DNA of 64,000 nt from Variovorax sp. RA8 (lineage in GTDB: Bacteria; Pseudomonadota; Gammaproteobacteria; Burkholderiales; Burkholderiaceae_C): positions 6,386,001 through 6,450,000 of the forward strand of contig NZ_LR594662.1 in assembly GCF_901827175.1 (NCBI RefSeq), given 5' to 3'. The notes beneath the pieces are model-generated. The model worked only from the letters and a program-made list of their open reading frames with translations, had not been told where the DNA came from and ran no database searches. Position 1 is the first letter of the stretch. Each line of letters opens with the position of its first letter. The translations under genes were made by a program, and so were the position numbers. This document shows, one piece after another, positions 28,382 to 37,172 of this stretch.

Positions 28382-29596
28382 TCAGCGGATGTCGCCGCCC
28401 AGCAGCTCCCGGGCGATGGTGTTGCGCTGGATCTCGCTGGTGCCGGTGAGCACGCGGTACATGCGCAGCATGCGGAACAGGAATTCGACGCGGCTGCCCT
28501 GGACGATGCCCTCACCGCCATGCACCTGCACGGCGCGGTCGGCAATGCGGAAGGCAGTCTCGGAGCAGAAGAGCTTGGCCATGGAGGCATCGGCGCGGGC
28601 CTCGCCGCCGGCATCGAGCGTTCGGGCCACGCTGAGCATGAGGGCGCGGGCAGCGGCCAGCTCGGTCGCCATGTCGGCCAGCATGTGCTGCACGGCCTGG
28701 AAGGCGCCGATGGCCTGGCCGAACTGGCGCCGCCGCGTGGCGTGGGCGACCGAGTCCTGCAGCGCAAGGCGCGCAAGGCCGAGCATGGCGGGGCAGTGCA
28801 GCAGGCGGTTGACGGTGATGCGCCCGAGCGCGAGCGCGAGGCCCTTGCCCTGTTCGCCGATGAGGTTGGCGGCGGGAATGCGGCAGTCGGTGAGCACGAT
28901 GTTGCCGGTGCCGGACTGGCCGGCCATGGTCTTGTAACCGGTCTCGACCTTGAAGCCGGGGCGGTCGCGCTCGACGAAGAAGGCGGTGGTCTCGCGCCGG
29001 GCCGGGTCGTCGCTGGTGGAGGCGATGACGACGGCCATGTCGCAGAAGGGCGAGCCGGAGATGAAGCGCTTGGTGCCGTTGAGGACGAACTCGTCGCCCA
29101 CGCGCACGGCGCGGGTCTGCACGGCGCCGGCGTCGGAGCCGGCTTCCGGCTCGGTGATGGCGAAGCAGATGGCCTTCTCGGCCCGGGCCACGGGGAGGAT
29201 GAAGCGGCCCATCTGGTCGGCCGTGGCGTGCTTTGCCAGCGCGCCGACACGGGGCGGGCCGGAGAGTTCGCCGAGCACGTGCGCGGCGAGGGGCGAGCCG
29301 CTGGCGTAGATGGCTTCCTTGATGAGGCAGTGGTCGTGCACGCTGAAGCCGGCGCCGCCCAGGGACTTGGGCAGGGTGACGCCGTAGAAGCCGTGTTCGC
29401 GCGAGCGGCGCCAGACCTCGTCGAGCACGGGGCGGGGCGCGCCGGATTCGTAGTCGATGCCATGCTCGGCCACGAGGGGCTGCAGCTCGTCGCGGATGAA
29501 GGCCTGCACGCGCACGATGAAATCGCGGGCGGCATCGGAGCCTTCGAAGCGCGCGGCTTCGGCGCTGCGCGGGGTGGGAGTGGTGGTCGCGTCCAT
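28382..29596 (-). CDS. Acyl-CoA dehydrogenase family protein
   Basis: A 404-residue flavoprotein with the ACAD signature CFAITEPEAGSD (about residues 143-154) and C-terminal GTSEIQR motif. The position that normally holds the catalytic Glu (YEGT) reads LTGT, with Thr384. The alternative helix-G site used by isovaleryl- and long-chain enzymes reads TVNR, with Asn. By hand alignment both usual catalytic bases are absent. It sits between the ligase (15 nt) and the Bug gene (34 nt) in one operon. It may dehydrogenate an unusual acyl-CoA with another base, or catalyse a different flavin reaction. Confidence 0.9.
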   Translation of the reverse strand: MDATTTPTPRSAEAARFEGSDAARDFIVRVQAFIRDELQPLVAEHGIDYESGAPRPVLDEVWRRSREHGFYGVTLPKSLGGAGFSVHDHCLIKEAIYASGSPLAAHVLGELSGPPRVGALAKHATADQMGRFILPVARAEKAICFAITEPEAGSDAGAVQTRAVRVGDEFVLNGTKRFISGSPFCDMAVVIASTSDDPARRETTAFFVERDRPGFKVETGYKTMAGQSGTGNIVLTDCRIPAANLIGEQGKGLALALGRITVNRLLHCPAMLGLARLALQDSVAHATRRRQFGQAIGAFQAVQHMLADMATELAAARALMLSVARTLDAGGEARADASMAKLFCSETAFRIADRAVQVHGGEGIVQGSRVEFLFRMLRMYRVLTGTSEIQRNTIARELLGGDIR

Positions 29597-29611
29597 GGCG
29601 TGCTCCTGTGA

Positions 29612-31177
29612 TCAGTTGACGCGCCGCTCGCGGCCGCGCCAGTAGGGCTCGCGCACGTCCTTGCGTGAGAGCTTGCCGTTGGCGTTCTTGGGCAGGTGAT
29701 CGATGAATTCGACCGTGCGCGGGCGCTTGAAGTCGGCGAGCCGGCCGCGGCAGAAGTCCATGAGCTCGCCGGCATCGGCCTGGGCGCCGTCCCGCAGCAC
29801 GACGATGGCCTTGACCGATTCGCCCCAATGGTCGTCGGGCACGCCGATGACGCAGACCTCGTACACGGCGGCATGCTGCGCGAGCACGGCCTCGACCTCG
29901 GTGGGGTAGACGTTGAAGCCGCCGGAGACGAGCATTTCCTTCTTGCGGTCGACGATGTGGATGTAGCCCTCGCGGTCCACGCGGGCGAGGTCGCCGGTGT
30001 GCAGCCAGCCGTCGTCGCCGAGCGCTTCGCGGGTGGGCTCGGGGGCGCGCCAGAAGCCGGCGAAGACGTCGGGTCCGCGCACGCAGATCTCGCCGATGCC
30101 GTCGCCCTCGACGGGGCGGCCCTGCTCGTCGAGCACCTGGATGTCGGATTCGCAGGAGGGGCGTCCGCAGGCCGAGAGCAGCTCGGGGCGGCCGCCTTCG
30201 ATGGCGAGCTTGTGGTCTTCGATGCCGAGGGCGATGACGCCGCCGGTGGTCTCGCCGGCGCCGTAGCCTTGCGACAGGACGGGGCCGAAGGCAGCCCAGG
30301 CCTCGCGGATGCGCGCGGGGGACATGGGCGCGGCGCCGTAGGAGACCAGGCGCAGGCTGCTCAGGTCGCGGGTGCGGATGGTGGGCTCGGCAAGGAGCGC
30401 ATTGATCATCGCGGGGACGAAGAAGCACATGGTGACGCGGTGCTTCTCGATGGCCTCGAGGATCTCGGCGGGCTGGAAGCGCTCCATGAGCAGCACGGCG
30501 GCACCCTGGTAGAGCATGGGCTGGATGAACATGCCGCTGGCGTGGGTGATGGGGCCGCAGAGCATGAGCACGTCGCCTTTGCCCGCATGCATGCGGCCCA
30601 TGACGATCTTGCGCAGCGAGGCCATGCGGTTGCCGACGGTCTGCATGGCGGCCTTGAGCTTGCCGGTGGAGCCGGAGGTGTAGTGCAGCACGGCGAGCTC
30701 GTCGGGGCGCATGTCGACGTGGATGTGCGCGTCGGGGGCCTGGGCCAGCAGGGCTTCGTAGTCGAGCCAGCCGCCCTCGGCGGGAGCGGGGGTGAAGGCG
30801 ATGCGGTGCTTCAGGCCTGCGAGCGGGGCGGCGGCCTCCTCGACCATGGCGCGGTGCTCGGGGCCGGCGAGGCAGGCCACCGGCTCGGCGTTGGCGAGCG
30901 CATCGGCCAGCTCGGCGGGGGCGAGGCGCGCGTTGAGCGCGACCTTGACCAGCCCCAGCTTGTAGAGCGCGCATTCGAGCTCGACGATTTCGGGGCGGTT
31001 AGGGGACACGACGGCGACGCGGTCGCCACGCTGCAGGCCGAGCGCGAGCAGGGCGTGCGCGAGGCGGTTCGATCGGCGCTCCAGCTCGGCGTAGCGGACC
31101 ACGCGGTCGCGGAAGAGGATGGCGGGCCGGTCGGCCCAGAAGCGCGCACTGCGCGCGGTGTACATGCCGAGGTTCAT
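29612..31177 (-). CDS. AMP-dependent acyl-CoA synthetase/ligase
   Basis: A 521-residue adenylate-forming enzyme. LHYTSGSTGKLKAAMQ (near residue 170) is the P-loop-like ATP motif, GYGAGETTGG (near 300) the adenine-binding loop, GWLHTGDLA (near 395) carries the ribose-binding Asp, and the C-terminal lid ends in PKNANGKLSRKD with the catalytic Lys. This fits medium-chain or aryl-acid CoA ligases. ATG at 31177 begins MNLGMYTARSARFWADRPA, a standard start. It is first in the operon ligase-dehydrogenase-Bug and divergent from a LysR regulator. It activates an imported carboxylic acid to its CoA ester. Confidence 0.92.
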   Translation of the reverse strand: MNLGMYTARSARFWADRPAILFRDRVVRYAELERRSNRLAHALLALGLQRGDRVAVVSPNRPEIVELECALYKLGLVKVALNARLAPAELADALANAEPVACLAGPEHRAMVEEAAAPLAGLKHRIAFTPAPAEGGWLDYEALLAQAPDAHIHVDMRPDELAVLHYTSGSTGKLKAAMQTVGNRMASLRKIVMGRMHAGKGDVLMLCGPITHASGMFIQPMLYQGAAVLLMERFQPAEILEAIEKHRVTMCFFVPAMINALLAEPTIRTRDLSSLRLVSYGAAPMSPARIREAWAAFGPVLSQGYGAGETTGGVIALGIEDHKLAIEGGRPELLSACGRPSCESDIQVLDEQGRPVEGDGIGEICVRGPDVFAGFWRAPEPTREALGDDGWLHTGDLARVDREGYIHIVDRKKEMLVSGGFNVYPTEVEAVLAQHAAVYEVCVIGVPDDHWGESVKAIVVLRDGAQADAGELMDFCRGRLADFKRPRTVEFIDHLPKNANGKLSRKDVREPYWRGRERRVN

Positions 31178-31224
31178 GGTGTGGTGTCTCCGTATGGCCT
31201 CCAGTCTAGGAAGACGAGGGGCAG

Positions 31225-31257
31225 CGCTGGATAAGCGAACGGGCGGCTTTGATAAGC
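31225..31257. promoter_or_regulatory. Two candidate LysR-binding half-palindromes
   Basis: CGCT-GGATA-AGCG (31225-31237) and GCTT-TGAT-AAGC (31246-31257) lie in the 131-bp gap between divergent starts. Both contain GATAAGC, about two helical turns apart, as expected for recognition and activation sites of an LTTR. Confidence 0.5.
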
Positions 31258-31308
31258 TGGCGTGATCACCCGACAAGGGGCCCGGCGCAGGGCCCGGAGG
31301 CAAGCGAC

Positions 31309-32256
31309 ATGGGCGTTCGGCTCGACGACATCGACTATTTCCTGGCGGTGGCGCATCACGGCAAGGTGCGGGCTGCCGCGGCGGCGCTGGACGTATCGCA
31401 GCCGGCCATCACGCAGGGGCTGCAGCGGCTGGAGAAGGAGCTGGGTTTTCCGCTCTTCGAGCGCAGCAGCCGCGGGATGCAGCTGACGGCGGTGGCCACG
31501 CAGTTCCGCGAGCGCACGCAGGCGCTGCGCGCGAGCCTGGGGGATGCGATCAAGGAGGCGGCCGATATGCACCTCGGCGAGCTGGGCCTGCTGCGCGTGG
31601 GGGTTTCGCCGCTCTATGCGCAGCGGCTGTTCGTGCCGGCGACGGTGGCGCTGCACCGGCAGCGGCCGGCCGCGCGGCTGCGGCTGATGCTGAACTTGAA
31701 CGATGCGCTGGTGGCGGCGCTGCGGCTGGGGGACATCGACCTGTCGATCAACGCGCTGCCGGGCGTGGTCCCGCCGGACCTGCATGCGCTGCCGCTGATC
31801 GACGACGCGCTGTGCCTGGTGGTGCGCGAGCACCACCCGCTGCTGTCGAAGCGGCGCCTGCGGCTGCAGGACCTGGTCGATGCGCGGTGGATCCTGCCCG
31901 GGCCGGCCGTTGCAGCGCGCCGCAACGTGGAAGGCCGGCTGGCCGAGGCCGGGCTGCCGCCGCCGCGCGTGACGGTGGAAGTGAGCAACACGGCGGGCGG
32001 GCAGCTGAACCGGCTGGTGGCGCAGAGCGACCTGGTGTCGATCATGAGCGAGTCGCAGCTGGGCATGGCCATCGGCGAAGGACTGGCCCCGCTGCCGATG
32101 GCGGATGCGCGCTTCACGCGCACCATCGGCGCACTGACGCGCAAGGGCGCGGCACTGCCACCGCTGGCGCAGCGCTTCCTGGAGCTGCTCGAGGAGACGG
32201 CGCGCGCGGAGGCAGCGCCGGCGCGGCGCGCGGCGCGCAGGGGCGGGCGGGGCTAG
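31309..32256 (+). CDS. LysR-type transcriptional regulator
   Basis: A 315-residue LTTR. The helix-turn-helix lies at residues about 18-37 (KVRAAAAALDVSQPAITQGL); the rest is the effector domain. I chose ATG 31309 (MGVRLDDIDYFL), preceded by GGAGG, over the longer frame from 31249. The C-terminus is a short Arg/Ala tail (ARRAARRGGRG). It is divergent from the ligase operon, which it presumably controls in response to the acid or its CoA ester. Confidence 0.9.
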   Translation: MGVRLDDIDYFLAVAHHGKVRAAAAALDVSQPAITQGLQRLEKELGFPLFERSSRGMQLTAVATQFRERTQALRASLGDAIKEAADMHLGELGLLRVGVSPLYAQRLFVPATVALHRQRPAARLRLMLNLNDALVAALRLGDIDLSINALPGVVPPDLHALPLIDDALCLVVREHHPLLSKRRLRLQDLVDARWILPGPAVAARRNVEGRLAEAGLPPPRVTVEVSNTAGGQLNRLVAQSDLVSIMSESQLGMAIGEGLAPLPMADARFTRTIGALTRKGAALPPLAQRFLELLEETARAEAAPARRAARRGGRG

Positions 32257-32372
32257 GCGCCAGGCCCGCCCGGGCATCGGACCGCCCAGGGCTCATGCGC
32301 CGTGTAGGCCGGCGCTGATTGCGCGCGGCGCGGATGCGGGCAATTATTCGTCGGAATATCGAGGACTGATGT

Positions 32373-32618
32373 ATGAACCTGTTGAGCGTCGACCTCTATC
32401 AGAGTGCTACCAATCCAAAGAAATTTCTCGCGCTTCCCGCTGGAGTCGATCCGGCCGAGCTCACGGGCCCGATGGTCTTCGACAAGGACTACGCGGAAAT
32501 CGTCCGATATCAAGAGGCATTCGAGTTCGATCCTGCCGAACCGTATGCGGGGGTCAATGCAGCCAAGATCGCCGCAGACATCCTGACGTTGAAGTGGGCG
32601 ATGTACCAGCGCACGTAG
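32373..32618 (+). CDS. Hypothetical small acidic protein
   Basis: An 81-residue protein with an ordinary composition, two short helices and no membrane segment (MNLLSVDLYQSATNPKKFL at the start, KIAADILTLKWAMYQRT at the end). GAGG lies 9 nt before the ATG. It is convergent with the NUDIX gene, with 13 bp between stops. GC of the 5' flank is lower than the neighbours. No family recognised. Confidence 0.6.
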   Translation: MNLLSVDLYQSATNPKKFLALPAGVDPAELTGPMVFDKDYAEIVRYQEAFEFDPAEPYAGVNAAKIAADILTLKWAMYQRT

Positions 32619-32631
32619 ATCAGTCAAGCAG

Positions 32632-33291
32632 CTACTTGCGCGCGAACAAGGGCTGCTCGAAATGCGCGACGCGCGTGACGCGCCCGGCAATGCACAGCTC
32701 GCGGAACTGGTAGAGGAAGGCTGCGGTGGGCGCCGCGATCCAGGTGTCGCCCACCGGCATGCGCAGCACCGGATGCACGCTGTCGTCGATGGCGTCGAGC
32801 AGCGGCGCATCCGCGCGCATGAACTCGGCGACGGGGATGCGGTGGATGCTCGCGACCTCGGCTTCGCTCGGCACCAGCTCGCGCGCGGCACCGGCCCAGA
32901 CGACGATCGGCGTGATGGCGAAGCCGGAGCGTGTCACGAAGTCGTCGAGACGGCCGAGGACCGTTGCCTCGCCGAGCTGCAGGCCGACTTCTTCATGCAG
33001 CTCGCGCAGTGCCGCCTGTTCCGGCGTTTCGTCGCCGTCGATGCTTCCGCCGGGCAGCGCCCACTGGCTCGCATGGTTGCGCATGTGCGAGGGGCGCCGG
33101 GTGAGGAGCACGGCGGCCTGGCCGCTCCACGCGGCTGGCGCGGGGATGCCGGGCAGCGCGGCGCCGAAGCCTTCCTCGATGATCGCCAGCGCGACGGCCG
33201 CGCGCCGCGAGCCGGGTGCGTGGAGCGCCTGGAGCTCGAAGCGGCGGAGGCGTTCGGCGATCGAGGCGCGCAGGGTGTCATCGAGCCGCAT
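32632..33291 (-). CDS. NUDIX hydrolase, CoA pyrophosphatase-like
   Basis: A 219-residue protein. The NUDIX box GSIDGDETPEQAALRELHEE followed by VGL spans residues 82-104 (G-x5-E-x7-RE-x2-EE-x-G-L). The preceding VLLTRRPSHMRNHASQWALPGG resembles the CoA pyrophosphatase subgroup (NudL-like), which splits CoA into 3',5'-ADP and phosphopantetheine. An N-terminal helical region of 30 residues is typical. It stands alone; a GC-rich hairpin lies between it and tctA. Confidence 0.88.
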   Translation of the reverse strand: MRLDDTLRASIAERLRRFELQALHAPGSRRAAVALAIIEEGFGAALPGIPAPAAWSGQAAVLLTRRPSHMRNHASQWALPGGSIDGDETPEQAALRELHEEVGLQLGEATVLGRLDDFVTRSGFAITPIVVWAGAARELVPSEAEVASIHRIPVAEFMRADAPLLDAIDDSVHPVLRMPVGDTWIAAPTAAFLYQFRELCIAGRVTRVAHFEQPLFARK

Positions 33292-33329
33292 CGCGAGATT
33301 ATCTGCTGCGCTCGCGCGGCCACCTCAGC

Positions 33330-33349
33330 CCTTCCCCAGAGGGGGAAGG
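33330..33349. terminator. Hairpin after tctA
   Basis: CCTTCCCC (33330-33337) pairs with GGGGAAGG (33342-33349) around an AGAG loop. It is between the tctA stop (33360) and the start of the NUDIX gene, so it could end the tctBA transcript. No T-tract follows on the minus strand. Such short C/G palindromes may also be dispersed repeats. Confidence 0.4.
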
Positions 33350-33359
33350 CGCCAGACCG

Positions 33360-34874
33360 TCAGCCTTCCTCGACGAAGGCCTCCTCGCGCTTGGACTTGA
33401 CCGCCGGCATCAGCACGATCACCAGCATCAGCCCCGCGGCGATCAGCAGGCCGGCCGAGATGGGCCGTGTCACCAGCACCTCCCACGAGCCGCGCGACAG
33501 CAGGAGCGCACGCCTCAGGTTCTCTTCCATCATCGGCCCGAGGATCAGCCCCAGCAGCAGCGGCGCCGGCTCGCAGCCCAGCTTGTGGAAGGCATAGCCG
33601 ACGATGCCGAACAGGCCCACCATCCAGACGTCGAAGGTGTTGTTGTTGGTCGAGTACACGCCGATGGCGCAGAACAGCACGATGGCAGGGAACAGCCACT
33701 TGTAGGGAATGGACAGGAACTTGATCCAGATGCCGATCAGCGGCAGGTTGAGCACCACCAGCATCAGGTTGCCGATCCACATCGAGGCGATCAGGCCCCA
33801 GAAGAGCTCGGGGTTGCTGGTCATCACCTGCGGGCCGGGCTGGATGTTGTGGATGGTCATCGCACCCACCATCAGCGCCATCACCGGGTTGCCGGGAATG
33901 CCGAGGGTGAGCAGCGGAATGAAGGAGGTCTGCGCGCCGGCGTTGTTGGCCGATTCGGGACCGGCCACGCCGCGGATGTTGCCCTGGCCGAACGGGATTT
34001 CGCCGGGCTTGAGCCTGAGCTTCTTTTCCAGCGTGTAGGAAGCAAAGGCCGACAGCAGCGAACCGCCGCCGGGCAGGATGCCGAGAGAGCAGCCCAGCGC
34101 GGTGCCGCGCAGCGCCGCAGGCACGATGTTCTTGAAGTCCTCGCGGGTCGGCCAGAGGCCGTGCACCTCGGCGGTGTAGATCTCCCGCTCCTCGTCGGGC
34201 TTCGACAGGTTCGCGATGATCTCGCCGTAGCCGAACACGCCCATCGCGATCGCGATGAAGCTGATGCCGTCGGTCAGCTCCGGGATGTCGAAGCTGTAGC
34301 GCGCCACGCCCGAGTTCACGTCGGTGCCGACCAGGCCCAGCAGCAGGCCAAGGATGATCATGCAGATGGCCTTGAGCAGCGAGCCCGAGGCCAGCACCAC
34401 GGCACCGATCAGGCCCAGCACCATCAGCGAGAAATACTCGGCCGGGCCGAACTTGAAGGCCAGCTCGGTCAGCGGCGGCGCAAAGGCCGCGAGTACCAGC
34501 GTGGCGACGCTGCCTGCGAAGAACGAGCCCAGGCCCGCGGTCGCGAGTGCCGCGCCCGCTCGGCCGCGCTTGGCCATCTGGTGGCCGTCGATCACCGTCA
34601 CGACGGAGGATGACTCGCCGGGCAGGTTGACCAGGATGGCGGTGGTGGAGCCACCGTACTGCGAGCCGTAGTAGATGCCGGCCAGCATGATGAGCGCGGC
34701 CACCGGCGGCAGCGCGTAGGTGACCGGCAGCAGCATGGCGATGGTCGGCACGGGGCCGATGCCGGGCAGCACCCCGATCAGCGTGCCCAGCAGGCAGCCG
34801 ACGAAGGCGTACACGAGGTTCTGCAGCGAGACGGCGTGGCTGAAGCCGAGCGCGAGGTTGTCGAGAAGCTCCAT
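33360..34874 (-). CDS. tctA: Tripartite tricarboxylate transporter, large permease TctA
   Basis: A 504-residue membrane protein with about 11-12 helices. The TctA signatures are present: GVLPGIGPVPTIAMLLPVTY (about residues 38-57), YGGSTTAILVNLPGESSSVV (near 75) and ESANNAGAQTSFIPLLTLGIPG (near 320). TctA carries solute across the inner membrane using the sodium or proton gradient, with TctB as the small subunit and a Bug/TctC protein as receptor. It follows tctB by 13 nt. There is no tctC in the operon; four Bug genes exist elsewhere in the window. Confidence 0.95.
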   Translation of the reverse strand: MELLDNLALGFSHAVSLQNLVYAFVGCLLGTLIGVLPGIGPVPTIAMLLPVTYALPPVAALIMLAGIYYGSQYGGSTTAILVNLPGESSSVVTVIDGHQMAKRGRAGAALATAGLGSFFAGSVATLVLAAFAPPLTELAFKFGPAEYFSLMVLGLIGAVVLASGSLLKAICMIILGLLLGLVGTDVNSGVARYSFDIPELTDGISFIAIAMGVFGYGEIIANLSKPDEEREIYTAEVHGLWPTREDFKNIVPAALRGTALGCSLGILPGGGSLLSAFASYTLEKKLRLKPGEIPFGQGNIRGVAGPESANNAGAQTSFIPLLTLGIPGNPVMALMVGAMTIHNIQPGPQVMTSNPELFWGLIASMWIGNLMLVVLNLPLIGIWIKFLSIPYKWLFPAIVLFCAIGVYSTNNNTFDVWMVGLFGIVGYAFHKLGCEPAPLLLGLILGPMMEENLRRALLLSRGSWEVLVTRPISAGLLIAAGLMLVIVLMPAVKSKREEAFVEEG

Positions 34875-34887
34875 GGCGATACGTTCC

Positions 34888-35376
34888 TCAGCCGGTGATG
34901 AAGGTGGGCCAGACCTGGAACTGCAGGCTCAGGCCGAGGATGAAGGTCAAGTAGCTGCCGATGGCCAGCACGGTGCCCAGGATCAGCGCCGACTTCATGC
35001 GGAAGCTGGAGCCCGCGAGGCTTGCGACCACGACCAGCGCATAGATGGCGGCGATCAGGCCCAGCGCCGGCAGGCCGATGCTGGGCAGGCCGCCCAGCAG
35101 GATGCCGAAGACGAGGTTGGCGCCAATGATGAGCACCAGCGGCTTCCAGGCGATGCGGCCGACGGGCTCGCCGTCCGCGGTCTCGATGGTCATCGAGCCG
35201 AGGATCACGCCCAGTCCCAGGATGGCCAGCAGCACGCCCAGCATGAGCGGAAAGTACCCGGGACCCATGCGGGCGCCGGTGCCGATGCTGTAGTTGGTGG
35301 CGCCGATCGCGAACGCGGCGCCGACGACAGCGAACATCAAGCCTGAGAAGAAGTCTCGTTGACTCCTGATTTTCAT
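34888..35376 (-). CDS. tctB: Tripartite tricarboxylate transporter, small permease TctB
   Basis: A 162-residue DUF1468/TctB-type protein with four membrane helices: DFFSGLMFAVVGAAFAIGA (about 8-26), FPLMLGVLLAILGLGVIL, WKPLVLIIGANLVFGILL and the long C-terminal ALILGTVLAIGSYLTFILG. The GTGARMGPGYFP segment (about 33-44) is a family hallmark. ATG at 35376 is the natural start; the longer frame adds a hydrophilic extension without a ribosome site. It is upstream of tctA. The 265 bp to the divergent MarR gene hold the promoter. Confidence 0.9.
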   Translation of the reverse strand: MKIRSQRDFFSGLMFAVVGAAFAIGATNYSIGTGARMGPGYFPLMLGVLLAILGLGVILGSMTIETADGEPVGRIAWKPLVLIIGANLVFGILLGGLPSIGLPALGLIAAIYALVVVASLAGSSFRMKSALILGTVLAIGSYLTFILGLSLQFQVWPTFITG

Positions 35377-35641
35377 GAATGCACTTTCGAAGGATCGGGA
35401 ATGAAGGAAGAAGACCACCGCCCGGGCCAAGCCGTGTGGTGCGCGGGAACCGCTGGGGCACGGGCGCCGCCCGTCCCACATGCGAATGCAGGCCCGGCGA
35501 CAGCGCCGCGATCAAATACGTCATGCTATGAGTCTTTTTAGATCACACCATGAGGGATTACCCGGGCAGTGGCTTCTCGTCGCGGCGACAGCCCGGGCGG
35601 GTGCCTTGCTACATTTCGGGACTTCAAGCGGGTCCGACAAC

Positions 35642-36070
35642 ATGTCCAAGAACGAGCAGAGCGCGAAGGGGCGCCTGGAGGCGCTGTCCGAATTCAGGTA
35701 CCGGCTGCGCAGCTTCCTGCGATTCAGCGAGGACGCGGCGCGCGACGCCGGCATTACCGTGCTGCAGTACCAGCTGCTGCTGCACACGCAGGGCTTCGCG
35801 GGTCGCGAATGGGCGTCGGTCAGCGAGATTGCCGAGCGCTTGCAGGCGCAGCCGCATGGCGTGGTGGCGCTGGTGTCGCGCTGCGAGGAGGCGGGCCTGG
35901 TCAGGCGCCAGCACAGCACGGTCGACCGGCGACTGGTCGAGGTGCACCTGCTGCCCAAGGGGCGCAAGGTTCTCGCGAAACTCGCGCGGCAGCATGCGCT
36001 GGAGCTGGCGCACCTTGCCGAGGCGGTTCGGCTCGCGAGCGAGATCGAAGACGAGCTCGACGAAAGTTAG
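35642..36070 (+). CDS. MarR family transcriptional regulator
   Basis: A 142-residue winged-helix regulator. Helices around residues 15-45 form the dimer interface; the recognition region reads ASVSEIAERLQAQPHGVVAL (about 60-80), followed by the wing HSTVDRRLVEVHLLPKG with the conserved DRR. I chose ATG 35642 (MSKNEQSAKG), though no strong ribosome site is seen and an earlier start is possible. It is divergent from tctB and 78 nt upstream of an O-methyltransferase gene. It may control either; MarR proteins usually respond to phenolic ligands. Confidence 0.85.
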   Translation: MSKNEQSAKGRLEALSEFRYRLRSFLRFSEDAARDAGITVLQYQLLLHTQGFAGREWASVSEIAERLQAQPHGVVALVSRCEEAGLVRRQHSTVDRRLVEVHLLPKGRKVLAKLARQHALELAHLAEAVRLASEIEDELDES

Positions 36071-36148
36071 AGCAGGCCTGGCACGGGAATCGCGCATTCC
36101 GGCAAAGGGGAACACAATGGCCGCTTCGACACACGCGGGGGGACGGCC

Positions 36149-37165
36149 ATGCAGAACGCTCCGAATCCGGCCCTCGCCCTGCGGCGGCTGATCGACGGCT
36201 ACCAGTTGTCCCAGGCGCTGCACGTTGCAGCGACGCTCGGCATTGCCGATCTTCTGGCCGATGGCGAGCGCAGTTCAGGCGAGCTTGCGGCCTCCACGGG
36301 CACGCACGCGCCGACGCTCTACCGCGTTCTGCGCGCGCTGGCGAGCGTGGAGATCCTGCACGAAGGCGAGTCGCAGCGCTTCACGCTCGCGCCGCTGGGC
36401 CAGCCGCTGCGCTCGGATGCGGAAGGCTCGATGGCCGCCTGGGCCGCCTTCGTCGGCGCGCCCGCATACTGGCAGGCCTGGAGCGGGCTGCTGCACAGCG
36501 TGCGCACCGGGGAAAACGCCTTCGTCCATATGCACGGCCAGGATGTCTGGAGCCACCGCGCAGCGCATCCGCAGGACGGCGCACTGTTCGACCACGCGAT
36601 GGCAGCACTGTCGAAGCGGGCCGGCGCGGCGGTTCTCGCGGCCTACGACTTCTCGGGGCTGCACACCATCGTGGATGTGGGGGGTGGCAACGGCGCGCTG
36701 CTGGCCGCGGTGCTGGCCGCCCATCCTCATCTGCAGGGAACCTTGCTGGATCTGCCGCAGGTGGTCGCGCGGGCACAGGAGCGGCTGGCCGAGGCCGGCG
36801 TCGACGACCGCTGCCGCGTCGTCGGCGGCAGCTTCTTCGAGCAGGTGCCGGCGGGGGCCGATGCCTACCTGCTGCGCTCCGTCATCCACGATTGGGACGA
36901 TGCAGAGGCGGTGCGCATCCTCGCGACAGTCGCAAAGGGACTGGCGCCGCACAGCCGGGTGCTGCTGGTGGAGCGCGTGATCGCGCCGCCGAACGAGGGG
37001 CGCGATGCCAAGTTCTCCGATCTCAACATGCTGGTGTCGCCGGGCGGGCGCGAGCGCACGCAGGCGGAGTTCGAAGCCGTGCTCGAGGCCGCAGGGCTGA
37101 GGCTCGGCCGGGTTGTCGACGCGGGCGCCTTCTCGGTGCTCGAAGCCGAGGCGGCGGCGCCCTGA
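36149..37165 (+). CDS. O-methyltransferase, hydroxyneurosporene/plant OMT type
   Basis: A 338-residue SAM-dependent enzyme. Residues 10-90 form the winged-helix dimerisation domain (GIADLLADGERSSGELAAST). IVDVGGGNGALLAAVLAAHP (about 171-190) is the SAM-binding loop, LLDLPQVV the next strand, and RSVIHDWDD (about 248-256) holds the catalytic His of this family. It methylates a hydroxyl of a small aromatic or polyketide-like molecule. It lies behind MarR on the same strand and is convergent, with 7 bp spacing, with the YdiJ-like gene. The substrate is unknown. Confidence 0.88.
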   Translation: MQNAPNPALALRRLIDGYQLSQALHVAATLGIADLLADGERSSGELAASTGTHAPTLYRVLRALASVEILHEGESQRFTLAPLGQPLRSDAEGSMAAWAAFVGAPAYWQAWSGLLHSVRTGENAFVHMHGQDVWSHRAAHPQDGALFDHAMAALSKRAGAAVLAAYDFSGLHTIVDVGGGNGALLAAVLAAHPHLQGTLLDLPQVVARAQERLAEAGVDDRCRVVGGSFFEQVPAGADAYLLRSVIHDWDDAEAVRILATVAKGLAPHSRVLLVERVIAPPNEGRDAKFSDLNMLVSPGGRERTQAEFEAVLEAAGLRLGRVVDAGAFSVLEAEAAAP

Positions 37166-37172
37166 GCTTCGT

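Noticed and set aside
28286..29611. 441-codon plus-strand frame over the acyl-CoA dehydrogenase
   Set aside because: Shadow frame rich in Gly/Ala/His without motifs.
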